Part shown: in pieces, positions 1 through 10,448 of the stretch
Layout: every line of letters starts with the position of its first letter
How positions within the stretch are numbered: position 1 is the first letter of the stretch
Source of the DNA: Hyaloscypha bicolor E
Taxonomy: Eukaryota; Ascomycota; Leotiomycetes; Helotiales; Hyaloscyphaceae
DNA: 64,000 nt
Assembly: GCF_002865645.1 (NCBI RefSeq)
Contig: NW_020194517.1
Span: 558,001 to 622,000, forward strand
Direction of reading: 5' to 3'
Position numbers and translations under genes: made by a program
The notes under the pieces: generated by a model
What the model was told of the DNA's origin: nothing
Databases searched by the model: none
What the model saw: the letters and a program-made list of their open reading frames with translations, nothing else

Positions 1-137
1 TGGGAGGAGAGGTTTTCTTACAAGACTTGCTCTCCCTCCTTCTCCATATCCTCCATCAAACCAATCATTACTCTACTCTCACTTTCACATGTCAGAATTA
101 TCTTGATCTTTACAACAGTCTCAACCAAAACAACATC

Positions 138-1010
138 ATGAAGTTCATAATCATCATCTCCACCGCCGCCCTGCTAGTCTCATCTCTCGCTCTTCCACCG
201 ATATTACCTACGGTACTGGGAAAGCGTAAATTACCCCGCGGGCACAAGCCAGAACCTCCCTTCCTACCCATCATCACCAGGGCCAGCTTCTTCTCATAAA
301 ATGTCGATTATTCCTTCTATGAGAGCTGAGAGCCCGGGAGGTTCACGGGAACTGGCATGCGTATTTGTCTTAGGAGTTTGGTTCCTCCGCCCCTGAGCTC
401 CGACTTCAACTTAGTAATACTGCGTACTAATTCGATGACAGCGGTTGGGAAAGCGTCAAGTATCCCGCTGGGACAGGCGGGTTTTACGCGTCTCCTTTCG
501 CCTTCACAAGCACATACAATATCGCTGCTGTTGGCTCTGGGTTGCGGAATGGCACAACTCCTGCCCCGGGCCGAAAAGGCGCTGTTGGATAGTTTAACTT
601 TGGTATCAATTCTAATACGGATAAGATCTGCCATGTAGGCCTCTTATTCTCTCCCGTTCAATCTTTCGAATAATTTTGATGTTGACATTGAAGCCAGAAC
701 ATTACACTCCTCAACGTAGCAGGCACCTACCAAGCTCCCGCCCGAACCGCAACACACATCCACGAAGCCGCCCGGGGAGCATCCGGGCCACCTCGTCTCG
801 CGTTCCCCAACCCAGTTGGTGACGATAAGAAGAGAGTCGGTGTTGGCTGTTTGACGGGTCCGTTTACCACTGGATTTGAATGGTCCGAATGAAATGAATA
901 CTCCGAGCGGGTTTGCATTGAAGAGGATTGAGGAGAATCCGGCCGGGTTCTTTGCGGATTCTCATACGAATTTATTTTCGTTTGGGGTTGTAAGGGGGCA
1001 GCTTGCTTAG
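138..1010 (+). pseudogene. Decayed secreted CHRD-domain protein gene
   Basis: The ATG at 138 opens a typical signal peptide (MKFIIIISTAALLVSSLA), but that frame stops at 297-299. Further on, three blocks together resemble one CHRD (chordin) domain. Block 1 (431-634) ends near the motif NSNTDKICH. A likely 63-nt intron at 635-697 has a GTAGGC donor and CCAG acceptor. Block 2 (698-878) contains ATHIHEAARGASGPP, the CHRD histidine motif. Block 3 (879-1010) contains NPAGFFADSHTN and ends VRGQLA-stop. In-frame stops lie at 428-430 (TAA) and 590-592 (TAG), and a one-base frameshift lies between blocks 2 and 3 near 873-878. Both stops are what C-to-T change of CAA or CAG would give, as in RIP. CHRD proteins are secreted or extracellular and mostly of unknown function. 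The link between the signal peptide and block 1 is inferred from spacing. Confidence 0.7.
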
Positions 1011-1291
1011 GGGAATTGAGAGCGGAATGATGGTAAAGAGAGGGGGTATGAGAGAGAGCTGGAGAGGGATAGGGTGGTAATGGCAGATGCGTTAAGGTGT
1101 CTTGTACCAATTGAGTCGCCATAATTCAACTCGGGCAGTCACTTCTTCGTTCTGTCATGAGGGTTTCCTTGCTTCAAGCCAATATGCAAGTGATGAGCGA
1201 AGTGTGATCAGCATTGTGAGAAGTGTAATTGCTCCTAATATCCCCTCTGTGCCACACTCTATCCAACACTCACAGGCTTCTTATCCCAAAC

Positions 1292-2370
1292 CTAAAAAAC
1301 TTCTGTTCCGTCCACTCTAACGGCTGCCAGTACCTCCACATTAAAATTCCACAGCAACCTAGCCAAAATAACCCGCAACTTGACCCAACATAGTTGCTGC
1401 CCAAGACACCCGTGAGGGCCCATGCCGAACGGATGGTACGCTTCTTGGCTGTCTGCGGAGTAGGGGAAGCGAACCATATTGCCAAAGCCAGCGTTCTGGG
1501 ATAAACCTCTTGGGAGAATAGAAATTGGTTTTGGATCTGAATATGGTGTAGCAGGGGATGCCGACTGTGTTGAAAGCACAGCGGATCTCATTGACCAAAG
1601 CCTTCATCTCCTTTGGATGTGTGATCAGATTCTTGATTCTGCCAGCCAGTGCTGCCGTCAGAGTCTCACTACCTCCAACAATCACTGCCATGGTATTGGC
1701 AATCATCTCTGCTTCCGATATGCCGGTTTCTGGTGATGACTTGTGGGAGAGAATGTAGGACACCATATCTAGGGAATCCGTCTTTCTTTTAAGGCGATTG
1801 TTGACGTTTTGCTCTGATGTGGAGAGGACTAATTGCAAGCTAGCTAGGACGGATTTCGGTGTCATGTACGAAACCAAGGTTGTGGCTACGAGAGCCCGAA
1901 ATTGTAGAAAAACGGTGATCCGTGGGCGGTAATCCTGTTTCTGGAGGCAATTGAAAAATTCGCCCCATCCAAGATTACCGATGATGTCGAAAGTGGTAAA
2001 ATGAGCCAGTGGATGACATCAACAGCTGGCACTTTTCCTGCATTCTCTGCCCCAGCTTGATGAAGCTTCTTGACCATGAGATCCACATATTGAGTTATTA
2101 TTGATTCTTGTAGCTTAACAACTTTGTCCGAGAATGTAGCTCCAATTGCTTTTCGAAACTGGGCATGGTCCGCCACACGAGCTGAGATGAGATTGTGTGC
2201 CTCGACGCCGGGCGGTCAATTCCCCAACTGAGGTGGACGGAGGAACTCCTTGCTCACGGATATATCTCCCCAAAAAAACAGGATCAATGAATGAAAGCTC
2301 CCCAGGACTGATTCGAACAACGCTGCCGTACCTGTCGTGGGGCACATTGAAGCTGTAAGGAGAAGGCAGA
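1292..2370 (-). pseudogene. Cytochrome P450 pseudogene, truncated and frameshifted
   Basis: Read on the minus strand, the pieces follow P450 order: an N-terminal YGSVVRISPGELSFIDP segment (about 2350-2290), a helix-C-like segment after ADHAQFRKAIGATFSDK, the I-helix region VGGSETLTAAL (about 1690), the PERW segment, and the heme loop HPFGMGPHGCLG with its cysteine ligand (about 1400-1435). The pieces lie in at least three frames. The stretch between LVNEIRCAFNTVG and the PERW block is far too short and lacks the helix-K ExxR motif, so there is an internal deletion as well as frameshifts. The N-terminal membrane anchor is also missing. The heme loop carries His where Arg is usual. An intact enzyme of this family would be an ER-bound monooxygenase with a CPR partner; this copy cannot encode one. 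Its immediate neighbours are also decayed. Confidence 0.85.
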
Positions 2371-3132
2371 CAGAGGCAAGACGACTCTATTGGTATCTAA
2401 GCTCGAAGCCCTAAATGGCTTGGCTGACTAACGGCTAGCTGGTTCCTTCCCTGGTGGCGTCACCACCCCCACACGTCACCCAACAGAAGCAGTATGGGAG
2501 ACGGCCTTATAGCATCTTTTGGAGGAGCGGAAACTGGAAAGCTGCTCATAGTGGATAGCCGGGGAATTTTGAAAATGGATGGAAGTATAATTTGCAGATG
2601 GCGGTGCTGGTGGCATACTAGAATTATGCCAATCTGATGCTCGTATTTACATTGGATTGGACTCACTACTAGAAATATAGTAGTGATGGCTGCTGAGAGC
2701 TAAGTCAAGCATATCTGATCAGTCAATCTTATGAAACACGAAAAGGGGAACGGAGGAAAGATGATGCCTCGCATGGGAAGAACAGCATTTGTATTCGCAA
2801 TTGTTCTTAGTTGAAATTCGAGTATCCGCGGGGTGGAGAACCCTGCAAGTTATTTCTAACTTTACTATGGGTTCTTGAATGATTGTTGGTCAGCCCGGAA
2901 GATCAAAAAATTCTACTATGGTCGTATTCTTCGTGCAATTTTCGTTTGATCCCTGAATTGGCAGAGGATCACTTTGCGAGTGTTGGATTTTAGATCTGCC
3001 AGGGAGGGCGCTAATGCACGGGTGGTCGGGAAAAGGGGCTCGCTAAATTTTCGCTAACCCGACCCCTGCATCCAACCGCCACATCGTCAACTTTCCTGGA
3101 GATCTCCGATTTCTATCTGAAGCAGGAAAGCT
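2371..3132. other. Stretch without a supportable gene
   Basis: No reading frame here looks coding. A short imperfect inverted pair (about 3014-3029 against 3057-3072, TGCA..GGTCGG type) is visible, but it is too small and degenerate to call an element. Confidence 0.5.
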
Positions 3133-4175
3133 GTGCACGATTATATTTTATTCTCCCAGTCGAGTTTGCATGGGAGTTCATCTCCAGCAGACACGTATGA
3201 TCCTCAGGACTCGTCTCGATCATCTTTCAGCAGCCATAGCTCCAGCAAAAAGACCTCAAACTCGCAAGGTAGGATGCATATTCCCATTTCACAGTCCCCA
3301 GTATCCTTGACTGAGGTATGCCAGGTCGAGACAACACGAAACTCAAGGTTGCTGGGGCTCTCGTATAGATCCAGGTCATTGCCACATCTGGCTCGCCTAT
3401 GGAGACGATCTTAAACGGCTTCTACACTGCTGAAGTTATGAACTTTATTTCCTGGAACACAGTCTACTCGATATTCCCTAATACCACCTTCAATGAAAGA
3501 AAAACTTATTCACTCCGACCATGGGACGACTATTTTAGACCTCCGGTAGCAAAACACAGCCGCCGCGGTTGGGCCACGCGGTTGACCACGCTGGAATTGG
3601 TCTGGGAAGAAGACAGAAAAAAAGTCGAAGTCACTTGAAGCCGCGTGGGGCCAACGATTGGCGACTCTCTCTGATGGAAAGTAATTACTGATACTTTGTT
3701 CAACTACTCCTGCTTCGAGATCTTTAAAAATGACATACGGTACGAGAATGGGCTTGAAGACATATGTAACCGACACTACGAGGTCAGAGCCAAGAAATCT
3801 GCATCCTGTGTACTCAAGTATGAGTATACGTTATCCTGTACGCTCAAGTTCCCGCATCCATTCTATAGCCGAGGCAAAAGGGGGATGAAAGAGGATTTCT
3901 GGGCATGGCTTGGCCCAAGATTGGAGAATTTGACCTATCGAACTTCAAAAGCTCGACGTCACTGAGAGACCGTTTCCAATTGTTTTGGATCATGAACAAG
4001 GAGATGGATATAGTAAGCGGGTAATTTGCAATCTTTGCTGGACTTGAGCTTTGTCTCTTGATGTTATACGGGATTCACTACAGGAATGGAGACCTGGGGC
4101 GATCATGTTGCCGAATGGTGTGAAGCGGACCGCAAACGAACACCTGAAGAAGAGCTTGAGGAAGTGCGCTTGTAG
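3133..4175 (+). pseudogene. Remnant of a fungal hypothetical-protein gene (copy A)
   Basis: A serine-rich start, a likely splice near 3269, then frames 3399-3638, 3696-3965 and 4081-4175 give pieces that read as one protein: an LKVAGALV / IQVIATSGSPMET segment interrupted by an in-frame TAG near 3365, a tryptophan- and phenylalanine-rich core (EVMNFISWNTVYSIFP, WDDYF, SRRGW), a FEIFKNDIRYENG segment and an acidic end (ETWGDHVAEWCEAD..EEELEEVRL-stop). The frame changes several times without convincing splice sites. A second relic at 6325-7219 shares the layout (a C-x-E-x-F segment, VLKY-x-YT, then a W..L..LT segment), suggesting a paralogous lineage-specific family. I know no function for it. 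Confidence 0.45.
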
Positions 4176-4211
4176 TAAGCGGATGATTTGCAGTCTTTGC
4201 TGAGACATGAG
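4011..4211. repeat. Pair of ~38-bp direct repeats
   Basis: TAGTAAGCGG..ATTTGCA.TCTTTGCTG at 4011-4048 recurs at 4173-4211 with a few differences. The 162-bp offset is a multiple of three. The first copy interrupts the copy-A relic and the second begins at its terminal stop codon. Confidence 0.6.
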
Positions 4212-4395
4212 TTTCGTAAGCCATGCAATTGTCAAACCTCTCTCTCGTCTATAACAAATCGTGCATAATACGTGAAAAGGCCCTTTACGACTCCCGAAAG
4301 ATAGCGGAACAGTATGCCCTTTTCCTCGGATGTGCCACCACTCAGACGCCTAACACCCTGCTTGTCCCTTACACTTCACAACCAAAGAAAGCATA

Positions 4396-4526
4396 TGCAC
4401 TACGCAGATTTGGACAAGGCCGAGAAGAGGCGCAAGAAGTCGTGCTGCATCCGTGATTGCTAGTACCACTCCTGCAACTCGGACGAGCCGGACGAGCCGG
4501 ACGAGCCACTTACGATTGAGCCCTAA
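4396..4526 (+). other. Short coding relic with acidic repeat tail
   Basis: One frame reads YADLDKAEKRRKKSCCIRD, then an in-frame TAG at about 4461, then YHSCNSDEP-DEP-DEP-LTIEP-stop. The cysteines, basic run and DEP repeat look protein-like, and the stop could come from a CAG-to-TAG change. No start or family is evident. It may be the tail of the copy-A relic or of a separate broken gene. Confidence 0.3.
4480..4506 (+). repeat. Three perfect tandem 9-mers (CGGACGAGC)
   Basis: CGGACGAGC occurs three times without change. In the relic frame it encodes the repeated tripeptide DEP. Confidence 0.9.
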
Positions 4527-4643
4527 TAATGGGGTTGAATATCATTCATGCAGAAGATGGTCAACATAGGCACAGAAGTCGTCGATGGATTTCGCAACAA
4601 GACCTTGGTGTTTTCAGCTTCCCGGTTCCCCAATATGGAAATC

Positions 4644-5525
4644 TCACTTACACGATTGATAGTCGTTCCGGTTCCGCCAATCCTCAACAGTCGAGCCACG
4701 GTTTGGAGGTGAAGACACTTGTCGCGGAATCAGGCTAGCCAGCCGTCTGAGATGCCGAAGCGGCGTGAGAGCAGGTGTCTTGTGTTCACCGTTGCCTCTG
4801 TATCCGCTAATGTCAATCAGAACAGGTCGAGACTCCAGGATAGTAGAGCTGGGGCGACATGGTAATACGACTTTTATGGTTAGCAATGGTTAGAATTGGC
4901 GGGTATTGCTTACTTGTCGACGCTCCTTCATGTGTCACCACATTCATTACTGATTCTTGGATGGGTCGTATCTCTGGATCAGATTCAACACTTGGGGAGA
5001 GAGGTCCGTCAGAGGTAAGAACAAATTGGGCGTTCCTTTTGGTGTTCGTCTCTGATGCCTCTCGTGCTGCCTTTGCTGCTCTGTTCCTCTTGCGCTTTTG
5101 TGCTTTCCTCGCACGATCACCTTTACCGCGCCTGGAGCGCCTTTTCCCCCGTTTCTTCTCTGCCACTGGCTAATAGTCGTGTCAGTAAAGAAACCCCGGG
5201 TATCTTGATTCTATTACCCACTTTGTCCCAAGTGTTTCCTATGGCTGCCTTTCCAGTGTCGCACGTGCCCGTGCGTTGACTCGCAGATATGCTAGGCGGA
5301 GGATCATCTACTGTATCATGACTCTTATCCAAACGTTGATGGGGGTGGTCTCTGTGTATGCAGATAGCACTCACTGCTTGCTGCTCTTCTCTTCTTTGCA
5401 GCTGCTTGGTCGCGTTTCCTCTTCTCCTCGATCTCTTCTGGTGTCTCCGGCTGGGTATCAAGTCTCTGCTTCCTAGCTTTCTTTGCCGCTCTATCTCTAG
5501 ACCGGCCTTTGCCTCGTGTCATCAT
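4644..5525 (-). CDS. Small Lys/Arg-rich hypothetical protein, four exons
   Basis: Exons on the minus strand: 5525-5375, 5307-5222, 5169-4914, 4870-4644 (239 aa). The introns are 67, 52 and 43 nt with donors GTGAGT, GTGGGT and GTAAGC, AG acceptors, and a CTAAC branch signal in the last. All phases fit, so the gene appears intact although its surroundings are decayed. It starts MMTRGKGRSRDRAAKKARK and has a second basic block (about residues 80-110, RGKGDRARKAQKRKRNRAAK) resembling the first, so the two may be a duplicated DNA-, RNA- or nucleolus-binding segment. A serine/proline-rich middle and an ordinary C-terminus follow. No known domain is recognised. Nuclear location is inferred from the basic clusters only. 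Confidence 0.5.
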
Positions 5526-5821
5526 GGCGGTGCTGTTGCTGATATTTTGATGTGTGGAAAGAGCAGGGGGTTTGCTGTAAACACGAGGGAGCAACTTAAG
5601 CGAGTTCGCTCCTGCCAAAGCTGTTGCAGTTCTCTGAACTGCTGAACACTTCTTCGCCAAAACTCTATTTTGAGGCACTTCTCGAAGCGATGCCTCATCT
5701 ATGTTGAAATGGGCCTTCTTCCCTCCAATCTTCCCACCGTTGATATTCGGGAAATGTTTACCCTTCTACTTGCCCTAAACTAGATCAAAAAGCCGGACAC
5801 CTACAGAAGCACTCCTTGTCA

Positions 5822-6019
5822 ATGTCTACTTGGTGATTTGTGCAGCTTTGGAATACATTGACTGGACTTCCAATTCTCGAAGAGTATGGAAGGAACGATC
5901 TGAAGAGCGCGTTGATCTGGTGGAAAGAAGAGGAAGATGGGCTGGAAGCTGAAGTGGAAGTGCTGTATCAGGAGCGTGAACTGTTAGCGCAATGCTTCAC
6001 CTTTTCGGCACGAATATAA
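5822..6019 (+). pseudogene. Hypothetical-protein fragment with in-frame stop
   Basis: From ATG 5822 the frame reads MSTW, a TGA, then a clearly protein-like segment: WNTLTGLPILEEYGRND, KSALIWWKEEEDGLEAEVE and a C-terminus stopping at 6017-6019. The regular acidic/hydrophobic pattern suggests a helical C-terminal domain. No start or family can be assigned. Confidence 0.35.
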
Positions 6020-6324
6020 TACCCCAAGTCTCCTTCCTCGGAAATGACGTTAGTATTGAGGACCCCTTTCGTGCTCTTGTCTAGCAAAGGTGCTAAGATA
6101 TGTCCAACGGGGGAAACATGGGCACATGGCCGATTATAGATACTCGAGTTCTCTATCGATGGATGCACATAGATCATTTTTCTCAAGGCCCAAGGGCAGG
6201 CGGAGACATCGGGAGCTATTTTCTATACTCTCAGAGCTCTTTCTTGCAGGGAGCACGTTAGATCACTCCTCTTAAGCCTTTTCTTTAGGCTCTTCTCCTT
6301 AGGAAGTATATCTTTCATTCCCTA

Positions 6325-7219
6325 ATGCCACGACACAATCTTGTTCTAGGCAGCTTTACCACCCAGTTACTTAATAATGTGCTGTGGAAAGATTCAGATC
6401 TCCACATCTACATTCATGACGGAGAAGGTGCATCAAATTTTGACAATTACCTATGCCAGAAGGAGAACTACGCTCTGGAGGAGAGCACAATCTCTCATTG
6501 TATTTACAGAAGAATTGTTTTGGTATGTTTTGTTGTTGTTGACTATTCTGCTCTTTTTCTTCAGAACATTGACTCTAACCCGATATGGCAATATAGCTCT
6601 TCCCTTCTCTTCAGAACATTGATTTTCACTTTCCCCCAACGTCACATCCCTCTCGCCTCGCAAGGTCTATCTCCTGAAATTCCGTAACCAGCTCAACACG
6701 CCCTACATCGCAAAATACCTCAAACTCGGTTGACCTCGAGCAGACGCCATCACAAAAAGAACTGTCGTGCAGAAAACAACGAGATCCTCACTCTTAACTG
6801 AAGTCAGAGAACCAAGACATGTCAGCGATACTAAAACACGGAAGATAATGCTAGGCACCACAGGAGTTGAGCCGTCCACGGTTCCGGATTTCGTGCTAAC
6901 GAGTGCGTGCATCGAATTATTCTACTTTCGAGAAGGACCCACGTATGGGCACTGGAGGTATCATCGCTATACCATACATGCTCACGCCTATGTGGTATGC
7001 GTACTGAAGTATACATACATGACTTCTCAGGCAGAAAGAGTTTTGTTGTGGGGCTTCTTGAAGGCAAAGCTGGACGGCTTAACTCGAGACGAGCTCCAGA
7101 AATTCGGCGAGGAAGAGAAGCCAGCCTTTATTGTACAGCCAAATCCTCCCGACAATGGCTTCTACATGTCTAATTCGACGTTTGAGAAGCCTCCCACATG
7201 GCTTTCTTCGATGATCTAG
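6325..7219 (+). pseudogene. Remnant of the same hypothetical-protein family (copy B)
   Basis: ATG 6325 opens a 120-codon frame (HNLVLGSFTTQLLNNVLWKDSDLH..). A downstream frame (6767-7219) contains VPDFVLTSACIELFYF, a VLKYTYMTS segment and a well-formed end (LWGFLKAKLDGLTRDELQKF.., PAFIVQPNPPDNGFY, FEKPPTWLSSMI-stop). A GTATGC..TTCTCAG pair at about 6994-7029 could be a 36-nt intron. A short direct repeat (CTTCAGAACATTGA) lies at about 6561 and 6612. The order of motifs parallels the relic at 3133-4175. No ATG-led full-length frame can be assembled, so I call it decayed. Confidence 0.35.
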
Positions 7220-7493
7220 CGCTGCAGTGGCACGGGGAGTAGCTTGAACACAGGAAGAATGTCAAGCTGGCGGATATTGGCATGGGAGGAGAAATTTGAT
7301 TTGCTTGGGCTCTAGATATTTTCCATGGTAGAGATAGGCAGTAAACTTAATGGTGGATTGGCATCATGTATCAAGCAGGTGGCTCTCGCAATGGCTCTGT
7401 TCGATCCCAAAGAAGCAATTCCGAGTAAGACGTAGTTCTAAGCGAAGAACCTTGTTGTGTCGCACGTGACTTAGCTTAGCGCGACACCCTGTA

Positions 7494-7534
7494 ACCGAAC
7501 TCCCTACCAAAAGCACGACCCCACCAAAAGCACG
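7494..7534 (+). repeat. Left terminal inverted repeat of the 7.5-kb element
   Basis: It pairs with 8838-8878. Each TIR holds the 12-mer CCAAAAGCACGA, or a close variant, twice in tandem about 5 bp apart. Confidence 0.9.
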
Positions 7535-8837
7535 ATTTAGCGAATTTTTTATTTCTTAATAATTAGATAACTATAAATCCGTTTTATATAATATTTCATA
7601 TATAAGCTCTATATATATAATAAAATAATAAAATAAAATAATAATAAAGTATTTTGTATAATTAAAGAAAATATTTCAAAAGATATATATTTTATTTTAT
7701 TTATTAACTTTTAATATATTTTAATAATAAATATAAAAAATAATATAAAATTATATAAGTTATATTTTATTTGTTATAGTAACTTAAAATATATAGAAAT
7801 AATTTATTAAAACCTATTATTTCTAAATAAAATCCAAGTTTAAGTTAATTTTTTTACAAAAATATTTTTTTTAAAAAACTTTTTATAAAATAAAAGCTAA
7901 TAAAGTATATATAATAAAAATTATTAATTTTATTTCTAATATTATATATAAGATATCTATTTATTAGTTAATCTTTATTAAAAGCTCTTTATATATTTAA
8001 TTTTATAATTTTGAAAATATCGTATTTTAAGATATTATAAAAAACTAATAATATTAACTTTATTAATAATCTTATATAATAATTATGATTTCTTTAAGCT
8101 AATATTTATTTTAATAGATTTTATTTAAATATTCTTTAAGTAATATCTTTATTATAATTTTATATAAGCTTTTTTTAATTATTTAATATATAAATCTCTT
8201 AATTATTATTAATTTATAAGATATTAATAAAAATAGTATAAACTTTTTATTATAAATATAACTTTAAGACATAATTAAATAAAAATAATAAAGAGATTCT
8301 TATATATATTAATATAATATTTATAAATTCGATATTAAGTAATTAATAATATATATATTTATTATATTTATTTATATAAAGCCTTAATAATTATGATTTT
8401 TATATTTAAAATATCAGTTCTTATATAAGATATTATATATAACTTTATATCTTATTTTTATATCTTATAAATACTTTTTTATTTAAAATTAAAAATTAAA
8501 AAAATTAAAATTTTAAAATTTCAAATTATTAGTTTTATAATTAAGCCTTTTATACTTATAATATATATAATTTTAATATATATCTTAATTATAATATTAT
8601 AAAATAGTAAATCTAGAATTTTTTTACTTTATAATATTATATAATATAAAAATTATATTAGTATTTATTATATATAACTAAAATAAGAAAAAGCTTATTA
8701 TATTAAGAAGTATTAAGTATTTTGATTATATAATATACAAAGTATATTCTAACTATTTGAAAGATCCTATATTTAAAAAATTAGATCATTTTATAAAGTG
8801 GTTATTCTTTAATTAATTAAACTATTTTTATGTAAAA

Positions 8838-8878
8838 CGTGCTTTTGGTGGGGTCGTGCTTTTGATAGGGACTTCGGT
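8838..8878 (-). repeat. Right terminal inverted repeat of the 7.5-kb element
   Basis: It is the reverse complement of 7494-7534 with two mismatches, and is followed by the TA duplication at 8879-8880. Confidence 0.9.
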
Positions 8879-8880
8879 TA

Positions 8881-10448
8881 TCTTAGTTCTCGAGCTCCCC
8901 GCTCCTTCTTCTTCCCTCTTTAGACGTACATTACACACCCAACAGAGCTGTTTTCTCTTGAAGACACCAGCCCCGGGTCGTGATAAACCTGGTGTCGGAG
9001 ATACTGGAATGGATGGAGGCAATGCTACTGGAGATAATTGCAATGCTGGACTTAGTGGAGGTTATGGTGATATGGAAGGTACTATACTGTTAGAGCTTTA
9101 GAAGATTTTCTTTTTAAGACCATAAAGACTCCTGTGCAGACTTGCCCGAGGTGGAACTAAATAGTAAATCACTCCTTCTCTCTTCTTCCTCTCTTTCTAG
9201 CCTTGATCTTATTGACATAAAGAAAGTAAGCTCTCTTAAAGTTAGATAGACCAAGTCTTAAATATAAGCAAATCAAAAGGAAAAAATGCAATTCCGCATT
9301 ACCCACTCAAATCTTACATCAACAGCCAGTCCTCGATCCCCGCAATTGCGTCTTGAAGAGAGATTTCCGAGAATTTGAGGCACAGCGAGTTGGCAAATCG
9401 TGTATTTGCAAATGTTGGACCGCGATTTCAGTGTTGTAGGGGCCAACCACGAGGAATTCGCAGACGAGCCAGGGACCTTGGCTCTTTGCAGTGGCTACGG
9501 TCACATGATTAAGCTTGTGCTACAATATGGAAGATTTAAATGAACAAGTACAAGGGCTATCAAACCCAATCTGGCGGTTACGGGATCTACATGAGCACTT
9601 TAAGCAAACTATTCTACGCTGGAAGGCAACATTTTGAATAATTGTCACGTGCAGCCTTTCTCCTCACCAACGACAACCAGGCTCAACACCACCATCCATC
9701 GCGGGCATCTCGATTTCATTGGCGCAGGATTAGTTGCCAGCATAGCCCTCGACATCTTGGGCCCCAGCCCAAGTCTCGACGGCAGACCACTTGGCCACAA
9801 TGAAGTTCGCAGCCTCGCGTGAGGGCTACTGGTAGTTCGTTTCTGAAGGGGGCTTCCGATGGCGTAGCGGACAGTTTGAGAAGCTGAGCGAGCTGGTCAA
9901 AAGTTTATCGAACCGACCGCGAAGTCATGCAGGGGCCACACACCGCGAGAAATATGCGGAGAAGGGATGGGATGACGAGTCCCAAAAACCGAAGATCAGA
10001 AAGAAATAGATATTGCAGAAGCAAAAATAATCAAGGCCATTCATAAGGATTTGGCCTAGGAAAGTGCGATTGGCTCGCTCGCGAAATTCCCGACAAAGAA
10101 GTCACGCTTGCACGCTTGAGCCAAAACCTTTTCTCCAACAGCGATCCGAAAATTGCATTTCGATGGTGGCAGAGACGCGCGAGCTCTTATTAAAGAGCGG
10201 CGCCCGCCCCTTCTACCAAGATGATCATCACTCACTCCATCACATCGCCGCCCATCGAGATAAATCATCAGCCTCCCCCCGCACATTTACACTTGCGAAT
10301 ATCGGGTTGCGAAACCTAGACATAAGCCGTGTGATTATGAAGGAAGCCTTCTCTCAATCTTCGTTTTAGTTGCGACCGGACAGATCCTGACGCAGTCCTT
10401 CCTCCAACCTCCTCCACCTCGAACCAGATCTCAACCATCAACTCCGCG
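8881..10448. other. Gene-free stretch beside the transposon
   Basis: Only short frames without splice support are present, including a Gly/Asp/Asn-rich frame ending at about 9101. The last few hundred bases are probably the promoter and 5' UTR of IES4. No RNA gene or repeat was recognised. Confidence 0.5.

Larger units (their letters stand above)
7494..8878. mobile_element. TA-flanked DNA transposon, AT-saturated interior (Tc1/mariner-Fot1/pogo type)
   Basis: 41-bp terminal inverted repeats at 7494-7534 and 8838-8878 match except at two positions: ACCGAA(C/G)TCCCTA(C/T), then CAAAAGCACGACCCC and a second CCAAAAGCACG. The element is flanked by TA at 7492-7493 and 8879-8880, the target duplication of Tc1/mariner-class elements. 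The ~1.3-kb interior is almost only A and T with hardly any CpG, as expected if a former coding interior was destroyed by RIP. No transposase frame remains, so the exact superfamily branch is inferred from the TA duplication, TIR length and total length. Confidence 0.85.

Noticed and set aside
727..1122. 131-codon minus-strand ORF
   Set aside because: It is the shadow of the CHRD blocks on the plus strand; its composition is Pro/Ser-rich without motif.
3014..3072. Imperfect inverted repeat (TGCA..GGTCGG)
   Set aside because: Too short and mismatched, with no flanking duplication, to call a mobile element.
8828..9101. Open frames on both strands at the edge of the transposon
   Set aside because: They partly overlap the right TIR, have no splice signals and no recognisable domain.
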